9,615 bases of DNA from Chamaesiphon sp. (GTDB lineage Bacteria > Cyanobacteriota > Cyanobacteriia > Cyanobacteriales > Chamaesiphonaceae). A model generated the notes under the pieces. It made no database searches and had not been told where the DNA came from. It saw only the letters and a program-made list of their open reading frames with translations. Location: positions 1 to 9,615 of the forward strand of contig JAJAYU010000287.1 of the NCBI GenBank assembly GCA_026786125.1, in the 5' to 3' direction. A program made the translations under genes and the position numbers. This document shows positions 1 through 5,241 of the stretch, in pieces (position 1 is the first letter of the stretch; each line of letters opens with the position of its first letter).

Positions 1-8
1 AGTTTCCA

Positions 9-2303
9 TTAGGATTTGCCGCTACACTTCCGGCGGAATAGGTCGGCTTGATCAGCATCGGTGATGTTGCTAGCTAAAGCTGCGATCAATTCTGGTGCAG
101 ATAGCTGCGGATGTGCCTTGCGCGTGCGAGTCATGATGTACTGAGAAATCGGACCGATCGCTAAATTTAGTTCCTGCTCATAGGTACGGAGCAAGGATTC
201 ATCAACTGCAACAGGTTGCTGGATCGCCACCCCTCGACCACTGGCAACATGGAAAGATCGATCGGCAACACTCGGTTTGATCGACGGCTGCTCAACTTTT
301 GATGGTGGGGGGATCACTGGTTGCACAAATAATAATTGCACCTGTTGGCTAAAAATAGCTTTAAATCGATCTGGTAAGATCATCTTCAAGTTTTCGATCG
401 TTGCAGTTGAGTTTTCGCCCTGAGCACGCGCGATCAACGTTGGGGCGATCGGCCCGACTAATTTGGCCAAAATTGATACCAAGCTAGTTTCGATTGAGTC
501 TGTGACTGTGGTAGTATTTTGCGGCGGTGATTGTAAATAGGTATGGTCTTGTCCAAAAGTGAGATCTGGCGCGGTTTCAAATTGTAGATTGGCTGATGGT
601 GACGGCAGATCTAGCGCAACAACTGGCGACTGTGGCAGTTCAACTAGCTCAACTGGCTCCAGTTCGGTGGCAGGTACGATTTCAATTAGCTCTTGAGTAC
701 CTGACAAAAATAGATAACAGGGAACTCCCAAGGCATCTAGGGTGGTTTGCAGTCGTGTAAATAAACTGACCACAGGTACACCGATTTGGGGTGCCGCAGA
801 AATTAGAGCTTCAATCAGCACTTGAATAAATAGTTCGGCATCTTCAATGGGTGCAGCACAAGCAATCACGCAGAGGTTGCCAGAGAGCAGCTTGAGCGCG
901 TCTACCCATTCGACGGTAAAGTTGGCACCTGGAGCATCAATCATCACGATTTGCTGATTGTGACTAGATTGGCGCAATTTTTGTCCCAGCCAAGTCCGGC
1001 TCAATTTTGCTCCATTGCTCAGGATCAACCACGCATCTGCGCCGATAGATTGGCTCTGCTGTCGATCGACTAGAACATCGGCAATCTGTCCCCGGAGGTA
1101 TAATAATCGAGTAGAAATTGGTTGAGCCGATCGATCTTGCTGATTAGTATCAGTTTCACCCAAAAAGGTCTGAATCCGATCTTCGACTGAGGCTGAGGAG
1201 CTGGCAGCGGTATCTGACGGCGGCGTAAATCGATCGAGGGTAAATTTACCCTCTTGGGTGAGGACATGACTGAGGGTATCCAATTCACTACTGAGATCTT
1301 CAGCTCCGCCATCGATAATTAGCGCAGATCGATCTGGAGTGACGGCAGTCGTCACAGAGACAACGCCTAAAATGATTTCGCCTACCCCAGACACGATCCG
1401 TTTGGGTGTCTGGTGTGAGTACTCAGGCGCGCGACTCAGTTCGCCGCGTTCCCGCTTGACTTGATTTACCAATCGAACTTGCTGATTGGTGCGATCAATA
1501 TACTGCATCGTCTGGCGGTAGACATATCGATACAAGCTATCCGCATCAATTATGCCTTGGTCATCTGCGGCTGCTCCATTCAAGCCCTGCATCAAATAAT
1601 AACTAAATACGCCATGTCCCAGATCGGGAAATTCCCAAGATTGTTGTCCTTCATCACAGGACAAGAGGGCGTAGAATCCTCTGTTGCTGACCGCTTGGCG
1701 GAGTGATGCCAGTAATTGAGTACTAGGATTGAGCTGAATGCGACCAGATTCTGTTGATCGTAAATGTCGATCAATTTCTAACCCGGCTCTACTTTTTGGG
1801 GACTGTTCTAGCGATCGCATATTGCCACTATGACAGGCATCCAACCACAGTAATTGACTATGAGCAGCGCAATGGCGGAGCAACTCCAGCACTACTTGAA
1901 TTGGTAAACCAGTATTGAGCAGATGTTGTCGATCGGTATCGGATAAGCATAAGACAGTCTGCTGCTCGATCGGTTCAACGACTCCATGTCCAGAAAAATA
2001 AATCAGGATCGTATCCTGGACTTGTGCCTCTGCCACCAATCGACGCAAGCTGAACTCGACTCTAGCCAAGCTGGGAGTTTGCTCGACCAAATCGTTGTGA
2101 ATCAAAAATTCTTTGTGGGGAAAAGGATCGGTCGCGGCTGCCAATGCGATGCCAATCCCCTGACAATCGATCGCCGCATATTTGAGTGCGGGAAATGTCG
2201 GATCTTGGTATTGGTTCACCCCAATTAATAACACCCAAAGCTTTGCTGTCCCTGTCTCCAGAGCAGACGCAAAGCGGCTAGCACCAACACCAACTGGCGG
2301 CAT
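9..2303 (-). CDS. Caspase-like protease (peptidase C14, orthocaspase type) with extra C-terminal domains
   Basis: A 764-residue protein with a complete N-terminal caspase-fold domain at about residues 20-280. The catalytic His lies in YFSGHG (His106) and the catalytic Cys in LWLDACHSGN (Cys157); the later SCDEGQQSWE segment (about 215-224) is typical of bacterial C14 proteins and helps form the active-site pocket. Residues about 325-545 repeat the same order of core strands but without His or Cys (see findings), so this looks like a pseudo-caspase domain. Two short helical repeats containing GPIA/GPIS follow at about 605-655 and 703-760, separated by a Pro-rich linker. There is no signal peptide, so it is probably cytoplasmic. 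Members of this family cleave after basic residues and are linked to stress or cell-death responses in cyanobacteria; the substrate here is unknown. The start is the first ATG of the frame; no strong Shine-Dalgarno is visible. It lies downstream of the small secreted-protein genes on the same strand but behind a terminator, with its own promoter. Confidence 0.9.
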   Translation of the reverse strand: MPPVGVGASRFASALETGTAKLWVLLIGVNQYQDPTFPALKYAAIDCQGIGIALAAATDPFPHKEFLIHNDLVEQTPSLARVEFSLRRLVAEAQVQDTILIYFSGHGVVEPIEQQTVLCLSDTDRQHLLNTGLPIQVVLELLRHCAAHSQLLWLDACHSGNMRSLEQSPKSRAGLEIDRHLRSTESGRIQLNPSTQLLASLRQAVSNRGFYALLSCDEGQQSWEFPDLGHGVFSYYLMQGLNGAAADDQGIIDADSLYRYVYRQTMQYIDRTNQQVRLVNQVKRERGELSRAPEYSHQTPKRIVSGVGEIILGVVSVTTAVTPDRSALIIDGGAEDLSSELDTLSHVLTQEGKFTLDRFTPPSDTAASSSASVEDRIQTFLGETDTNQQDRSAQPISTRLLYLRGQIADVLVDRQQSQSIGADAWLILSNGAKLSRTWLGQKLRQSSHNQQIVMIDAPGANFTVEWVDALKLLSGNLCVIACAAPIEDAELFIQVLIEALISAAPQIGVPVVSLFTRLQTTLDALGVPCYLFLSGTQELIEIVPATELEPVELVELPQSPVVALDLPSPSANLQFETAPDLTFGQDHTYLQSPPQNTTTVTDSIETSLVSILAKLVGPIAPTLIARAQGENSTATIENLKMILPDRFKAIFSQQVQLLFVQPVIPPPSKVEQPSIKPSVADRSFHVASGRGVAIQQPVAVDESLLRTYEQELNLAIGPISQYIMTRTRKAHPQLSAPELIAALASNITDADQADLFRRKCSGKS
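1811..1818. repeat. HIP1 octamer
   Basis: Exact GCGATCGC, the highly iterated palindrome of many cyanobacterial genomes, within the caspase-like gene. Confidence 0.6.
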
Positions 2304-2359
2304 AATCTTAACTGGTCATATTTATTGTTGGGCAAAAGCCTCAACTTTTACTACCGATG

Positions 2360-2368
2360 ATTATATCA
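2360..2368 (-). promoter_or_regulatory. Extended -10 promoter for the caspase-like gene
   Basis: On the minus strand the sequence reads TGATATAAT, an exact extended -10 (TGnTATAAT), 57 bases upstream of the caspase-like start codon. There is no good -35 hexamer at 17 bases, as is usual for extended -10 promoters. A 5-bp inverted repeat, CGAAG-8-CTTCG (2373-2390), covers the place where a -35 box would be and could be an operator. It lies between the terminator of the upstream genes and the gene, which argues for separate transcription. Confidence 0.55.
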
Positions 2369-2419
2369 AAATCGAAGTTTTTTTGCTTCGGTGTAAAGTC
2401 TTGATCATTAAATTGAGCC

Positions 2420-2451
2420 AAAAAAATCGACCTTGTGTAGATCGATTTTTT
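2420..2451 (-). terminator. Intrinsic terminator of the small secreted-protein genes
   Basis: Inverted repeat AAAAAATCGA (2421-2430) and TCGATTTTTT (2442-2451) with an 11-base loop, followed on the minus strand by a run of seven T. It begins about 20 bases after the stop codon of the 130-aa gene. The repeat is symmetrical enough to work on both strands. A near copy, with its flanks, is at 4356-4386. Confidence 0.7.
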
Positions 2452-2471
2452 AGTTTCGATGGTTGGAATAC

Positions 2472-2864
2472 TTATTTATGGGGAAAGTTTTGGTTGAGTG
2501 CAGGGGTTTGAATATTAGTCTGTGTGCCTGTGTGGAAATTTACATTACCTGCACCCATGACGCTAGCCGGAATCACGCTACTACCAGATCCACCCAGGAA
2601 CTGATTGCTATTGCGGGTTTGATTTGCACCTTCGGGACTAACATTAACCTGAGTAGTGTTATGAACGCTGGTATTGCCGATGCAGTTGGAGTCGATCTCT
2701 TGATTAACGTTGTTTGTTTGTTTGCCCTGACCATTTTTGCCAGCGAGATTGAGCTGATTGCTGATATCAACATTGACACAACCGAGCGCATGAGCAGACT
2801 GAGGAGCAATGGGGAGCAAAGCGATAGTGAAGAGGATGCTAGTGACTAAGAATTTTGCGTACAT
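2472..2864 (-). CDS. Small secreted Asn/Gln-rich protein (130 aa), unknown function
   Basis: No family is recognised. Residues 1-26 form a clear Sec signal peptide (Lys4, hydrophobic core 5-20, AHA cleavage site at 24-26). The mature part, about 104 residues, is very rich in Asn, Gln, Thr, Ser and Gly, with short irregular motifs such as SNQLNLAGKNGQ, TNNVNQ and QTRNSNQF. Cys29 and Cys61 are the only mature cysteines and could form a disulfide after export. The start is supported by AGGAG (2871-2875) six bases before ATG. It is the last of four minus-strand genes, 62 bases after the 111-aa gene, and is followed by a terminator. Its last 17 codons recur as a relic at 4407-4460. The composition recalls curlin-like or other fibre-forming exported proteins, but no canonical curlin repeat is present, so the role is only inferred. 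A 128-codon open frame lies antisense to it and is taken as a shadow. Confidence 0.8.
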   Translation of the reverse strand: MYAKFLVTSILFTIALLPIAPQSAHALGCVNVDISNQLNLAGKNGQGKQTNNVNQEIDSNCIGNTSVHNTTQVNVSPEGANQTRNSNQFLGGSGSSVIPASVMGAGNVNFHTGTQTNIQTPALNQNFPHK

Positions 2865-2926
2865 GATAAACTCCTGAAGGTGTGAGGTGAATTAAAATAA
2901 GTGGTTATTAATTAAGTAGTCGGTAA

Positions 2927-3262
2927 TTAATCTTCGATTTGAGCACGTTGCTTGATGATTTGCTCTTGCATAATCTTGTCCAGTAACTGCTTTTTAAATC
3001 TTTTTCTGGCGGATATCGTGCCGACATTTGCAGATCGGCCATTAATCGTATGATAAATTCGGGTATTCTTGCGGCTATAACGACCCTGTGGTGAAGAATG
3101 GACACTACGTTGCTCGGTCTCAATACTGGTGACGCGACCGTTGCCAGTGATGGTTGAATTCATATTAATTTCTTGGTTAATGCTCATTTCATCGGCCCAG
3201 CTAGCAGTAGGAAATAGGGCGATTATACTAACAATGAGAGCGAAGATTTTAGTTGACTTCAT
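2927..3262 (-). CDS. Small secreted protein (111 aa), divergent paralogue with basic C-terminus
   Basis: It shares with the two 102-aa genes upstream the signal peptide (KIFALIVSIIALFP, cleavage after SWA at residue 23) and the first repeat, about residues 28-51: SINQEINMNSTITGNGRV followed by TSIETEQ, corresponding to SQEANLNTVIVGNNNTSVIETQQ in the paralogue. It then diverges: residues 57-107 are rich in Arg and Lys, and the last 25 residues are predicted helical and strongly charged, unlike the neutral tails of its relatives. GGAG (3272-3275) lies nine bases before the ATG. It is 85 bases downstream of the 3348-3656 gene and probably co-transcribed with it. Function is unknown; a positively charged exported member could bind polysaccharide or the neutral paralogues, but this is speculation. 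Confidence 0.78.
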   Translation of the reverse strand: MKSTKIFALIVSIIALFPTASWADEMSINQEINMNSTITGNGRVTSIETEQRSVHSSPQGRYSRKNTRIYHTINGRSANVGTISARKRFKKQLLDKIMQEQIIKQRAQIED

Positions 3263-3316
3263 GATGCGTTACTCCAAAATCGATGTGAATTAAAGAATGT
3301 AGTTAGAACCAGAGCA

Positions 3317-3337
3317 GTGTTTGATTCTAACTAACTC
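3317..3337 (-). promoter_or_regulatory. Partial upstream element, copy D
   Basis: The minus strand reads GAGTTAGTTAGAATCAAACA followed by C, matching the distal half (AGTTAATTAGAGnCAAACAC) of the element upstream of the two 102-aa genes. It lies 55 bases before the start of the 111-aa gene, a spacing like that of copies A and B. The CTGCATAAA half is absent, so this gene may depend on read-through. Confidence 0.35.
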
Positions 3338-3347
3338 CCGACCTAAA

Positions 3348-3656
3348 CTATTTAGTTTTTTGACCGTTGATGATCTTTTGAGCAGCTTCTTTAACATCAA
3401 CGTTATAATCACCGAGGGTAGTTGTGCTGCCAGTGATGTGTTGATTGTTGCCAGTAACATTGGTGCCAAAGTGACCAGATTTTTGAGCATCAATAATTTT
3501 TTGATTGGTTTGAATCACTCCAACGTTACCAGTGCCGATTGTAGTAGAATCTAAGACAGCTTCTTGACTATTACCGCTGACATTATCAGCCCAACTAGCC
3601 GCAGGGAATAACGCAATTGCAGTAACGATAGTAGCGAATATTTTAGCTGAGTTCAT
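3348..3656 (-). CDS. Small secreted VG(x)N-repeat protein (102 aa), paralogue A
   Basis: No known family is recognised. Sec signal peptide at residues 1-23 (core IFATIVTAIALFP, cleavage after SWA). The mature 79 residues hold two imperfect copies of one repeat, at about 29-52 (NSQEAVLDSTTIGTGN then VGVIQTNQ) and 70-93 (NNQHITGSTTTLGDYN then VDVKEAAQ): a polar SQ/NQ start, a Thr/Ser-rich strand, G-x-x-N turn, a second strand, and a terminal Gln. That strand-turn-strand spacing suggests a beta-hairpin or solenoid unit. By hand alignment it is ungapped and about 63% identical to the 3776-4084 product. GGAG (3665-3668) sits eight bases before ATG. A conserved element (3716-3764) lies upstream. 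Confidence 0.82.
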   Translation of the reverse strand: MNSAKIFATIVTAIALFPAASWADNVSGNSQEAVLDSTTIGTGNVGVIQTNQKIIDAQKSGHFGTNVTGNNQHITGSTTTLGDYNVDVKEAAQKIINGQKTK

Positions 3657-3715
3657 GATGTTTGCTCCGAATATTTTAGTGATGAGTTTAGAATTAGATT
3701 GAAATTGAAGTAGCC

Positions 3716-3764
3716 TGTGTTTGGCTCTATTTAACTTTACGGATGACTCTTACTTTTTATGCAG
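3716..3764 (-). promoter_or_regulatory. Conserved ~49-bp upstream element, copy A
   Basis: Read on the minus strand it begins CTGCATAAAAA, continues through CATCCGTAAAGTTAAATAGA and ends GCCAAACACA. It lies 60-108 bases before the start codon of the 3348-3656 gene, just after the stop of the 3776-4084 gene. The same order of words recurs at 4135-4187 and 4456-4504. It may be a promoter or leader regulator common to the family. Confidence 0.5.
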
Positions 3765-3775
3765 GTGAGTTAAGA

Positions 3776-4084
3776 TTATTTAGTTTTTTGAGCATTAATC
3801 ACAGCTTGAACAGCTTTTTTGATGTCAGTATTGCCGTCACCAACAATAAGTGTGCTTGCATTGATTCTTTGGCTAGTGCCACCAACGTTAGTACCGACGG
3901 AACCAGCTTTTTGGAGGCCGATATTCTTTTGTTGTGTCTCAATCACTGAAGTATTGTTATTGCCGACGATGACAGTATTTAGATTAGCTTCTTGACTATT
4001 GCCGCTGACATTACCAGCCCAACTAGCCGCAGGGAATAACGCAATTGCTGTAACGATCGAAGCAAAGATTGTAGCTGAGTTCAT
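3776..4084 (-). CDS. Small secreted VG(x)N-repeat protein (102 aa), paralogue B
   Basis: First gene of the minus-strand series. It has the same 102-residue plan as its neighbour: signal peptide 1-23 (FPAASWA end) and two repeats at about 29-52 (SQEANLNTVIVGNNN, then TSVIETQQ) and 70-93 (SQRINASTLIVGDGN, then TDIKKAVQ), ending in a short QKTK tail. There is no cysteine. The G-x-x/x-N turn with Gln at the end of the second strand recalls curlin-type repeats, but the spacing differs by a residue or more, so it is not a standard CsgA repeat. A weaker ribosome site (AGAG, 4093-4096) precedes the ATG. The conserved element copy at 4135-4187 lies upstream and probably belongs to its promoter or leader. 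Confidence 0.82.
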   Translation of the reverse strand: MNSATIFASIVTAIALFPAASWAGNVSGNSQEANLNTVIVGNNNTSVIETQQKNIGLQKAGSVGTNVGGTSQRINASTLIVGDGNTDIKKAVQAVINAQKTK

Positions 4085-4134
4085 GATGTTTTCTCTGAAG
4101 ATAATAGTTATTGGTGTGATTGAGACTTTTGAAT

Positions 4135-4187
4135 TGTGTTTGTTTGTCTCTAATTAACTTTACGAATGGCTATCAAATTTTATGCAG
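4135..4187 (-). promoter_or_regulatory. Conserved upstream element, copy B
   Basis: The minus strand reads CTGCATAAAAT, then CATTCGTAAAGTTAATTAGA and GACAAACAAACACA; it has a 4-base duplication (CAAA) relative to copy A. It starts 51 bases upstream of the 3776-4084 gene. The core GTAAAGTTAAtTAGAGnCAAACA is shared with copy A, and the A-rich TGCATAAAAT could serve as an extended -10-like box. Confidence 0.5.
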
Positions 4188-4243
4188 GGTAGTTTCAAAA
4201 ACAAGAACATCTTTGCTTAAAATATCTACCCATAACGGATTGG

Positions 4244-4315
4244 CGATCATCTTTAAGTCACTAACCAGCTATTATTCCGAAGCCAGAGGCGTGATTTAGA
4301 TCGCATCGCTGATAT
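4244..4315. repeat. Direct repeat block, copy 1
   Basis: From CGATCATCTTTAAG to the GATTTAGATCGC area this matches 4559-4630 at most positions, including TTATTC-GAA, AGAGGCG and GATTT-GATC. Both copies lie at the same side and similar distance from a conserved upstream element, so they look like the far end of one duplicated promoter region. Confidence 0.55.
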
Positions 4316-4355
4316 TTTGTCTGACTTAGATCTAGTCTTGATCATTAAATCAATC

Positions 4356-4386
4356 AAAAAATCGACATGGTGTAGATCGATTTTTT
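4356..4386 (-). terminator. Duplicate intrinsic terminator behind the gene relic
   Basis: AAAAAATCGA (4356-4365) and TCGATTTTTT (4377-4386) with an 11-base loop. It is the counterpart of 2420-2451, including the loop ending GTGTAGA and the flanking GTCTTGATCATTAAAT (4335-4350 versus 2398-2413). It follows the relic of the 130-aa-type gene just as the first follows the intact gene. Confidence 0.6.
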
Positions 4387-4406
4387 TGGTTCGATGTTTG
4401 GAATAC

Positions 4407-4460
4407 TTATTTACGGGGAAAGTTTTGCTTAAGAGCAGGAGTTTGGATACTAGTCTGTAT
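4407..4460 (-). pseudogene. Relic of a second 130-aa-type secreted-protein gene (C-terminus only)
   Basis: On the minus strand the final 17 codons and stop read IQTSIQTPALKQNFPRK, against TQTNIQTPALNQNFPHK at the end of the intact gene (13 of 17 identical), and the match continues at DNA level through the stop codon into the terminator. Upstream of this the sequence switches directly to the conserved leader element (4456-4504), so signal peptide and body are missing. The join falls in a stretch (CTGTxTTTGGCTGT-like) that resembles both parents, which suggests a deletion at short homology. There is no start codon with a ribosome site. Confidence 0.7.
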
Positions 4461-4504
4461 TTGGCTGTGATTAACTTCACTGATGAGTCTCGGAGTTTAT
4501 GCAG
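4456..4504 (-). promoter_or_regulatory. Conserved upstream element, copy C (orphaned)
   Basis: The minus strand reads CTGCATAAAC, then CATCAGTGAAGTTAATCACA and GCCAAATACA. It is as long as copy A and aligned without gaps. It now leads into the gene relic, so it no longer serves an intact gene on this strand; it could still act on the divergent gene at 4734. Confidence 0.45.
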
Positions 4505-4558
4505 CATTCTCAAAAATAATCTTCATTTTCATTTACTACAGCTATTTCCCCAGATCTT

Positions 4559-4630
4559 CGATCGTCTTAAGATCACTGGCGAAATGTTATTCTGAAATTA
4601 GAGGCGCGATTTCGATCTCGTTACTGGCGA
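4559..4630. repeat. Direct repeat block, copy 2
   Basis: Second copy of the 4244-4315 block, with one single-base length change early (CGATCGTCTTAAG). It lies about 55 bases beyond element copy C, as copy 1 lies about 57 bases beyond element copy B. Confidence 0.55.
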
Positions 4631-4733
4631 GTGCCCCGTCATCACTAGCAAGTAACTAGATCGAAAGCAGCCGCACAAAAATCCCCCGTGCATCAACGAC
4701 ATCTATATAGAGAACATCTTTATTCGACAAATC

Positions 4734-5210
4734 GTGATGATCAAATATTTAGCTAGAGCTACATTCATTTCAGTATGGCTACTACTTCTCGCTAGTATCG
4801 CCCAATCCCAAACTGCAAATGTCAATTCTACTGTCGGCAATAACTCCACTGGCAATAACGTGATCCAGACTAGTCCTCAAACTACTCAGCAAGTTAACTT
4901 TCCAAATATCCCCCTCAGTCCAGTCATTCAAAATCCAATCAATACGGAGAATGACTTTGGGCTAAATTTGGGTGGGGCAGTCAATACCCTCGATGGTCGA
5001 AATATGACCTTATATCTAGGGATTACCTATCAACCAGGGCGTACCGATGACCATAATGTCCGCATGGCAAAGTTGAAGTCGGAAACCCAACTCTTGGAAT
5101 CTCAAAAGCAAACCACCCAAGCTCAACTCCAGTTGCTCAGGCAACAAGTTGCCGAGCAAGAGATTCGACTGCGGCGAATTCAGTCAAGAGAGCAAGTTGT
5201 CCCGAAATAA
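4734..5210 (+). CDS. Secreted protein with VGNN motif and C-terminal coiled coil (157-158 aa), unknown function
   Basis: The frame opens with GTG at 4734 directly followed by ATG at 4737; the ATG is the likelier start (157 residues), though no Shine-Dalgarno is visible for either. Counting from the ATG, residues 1-25 are a signal peptide (Lys3, Arg7, core 9-22, likely cleavage near AQS). Residues 27-53 are Asn/Gln/Thr-rich: NVNSTVGNNSTGNN followed by VIQTSPQ resembles the first repeat of the minus-strand paralogues (TVIVGNNNTSVIETQQ). A middle part (70-106) holds alternating hydrophobic residues (NMTLYLGITYQPG), compatible with beta strands. Residues 107-152 are a heptad-patterned, Gln-rich charged helix (LKSETQLLESQKQ and LQLLRQQVAEQEIRLRR). 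It could be an anchor, adaptor or assembly factor for the small secreted proteins; this rests on shared motif and position only. A TATATA box at 4704-4709 is a possible -10. It converges on tsaD with a 31-base gap. Confidence 0.8.
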   Translation: MMIKYLARATFISVWLLLLASIAQSQTANVNSTVGNNSTGNNVIQTSPQTTQQVNFPNIPLSPVIQNPINTENDFGLNLGGAVNTLDGRNMTLYLGITYQPGRTDDHNVRMAKLKSETQLLESQKQTTQAQLQLLRQQVAEQEIRLRRIQSREQVVPK

Positions 5211-5241
5211 TCTTTTAATGTGGTTGCTCACAGCTTGCACC

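Larger units (their letters stand above)
4085..4733. other. Gene-free stretch built of duplicated blocks
   Basis: 649 bases with no intact gene, between the start of the minus-strand series and the divergent 157-aa gene. It holds, in order: the leader of the 3776-4084 gene with element copy B; repeat block 4244-4315; a second copy of the terminator (4356-4386); a 17-codon relic of a 130-aa-type gene (4407-4460); element copy C (4456-4504); the second repeat block (4559-4630); and the short upstream region of the 157-aa gene. Open frames that cross it do not resemble the neighbouring proteins and conflict with these homologies. Confidence 0.65.

Noticed and set aside
2463..2849. A 128-codon open frame on the plus strand opposite the 130-aa secreted-protein gene
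   Set aside because: It lacks a signal peptide or recognisable domain, while the minus frame has a clean signal peptide, an AGGAG ribosome site and a terminator, and its C-terminus recurs in the relic at 4407-4460.
2573..4084. Assignment of the small secreted proteins as CsgA/CsgB curlins
   Set aside because: The repeats share Gly-Asn turns and a terminal Gln with curlin repeats, but the S-x5-QxGxGNxAx3-Q spacing is not met, and no curli export gene is present, so the name is not justified.
4253..4595. Open frames on both strands (4253-4513 minus, 4317-4595 plus) in the gene-free stretch
   Set aside because: Both run through the duplicated terminator, relic and leader element, resemble no neighbour, and are not in the frame of the relic.
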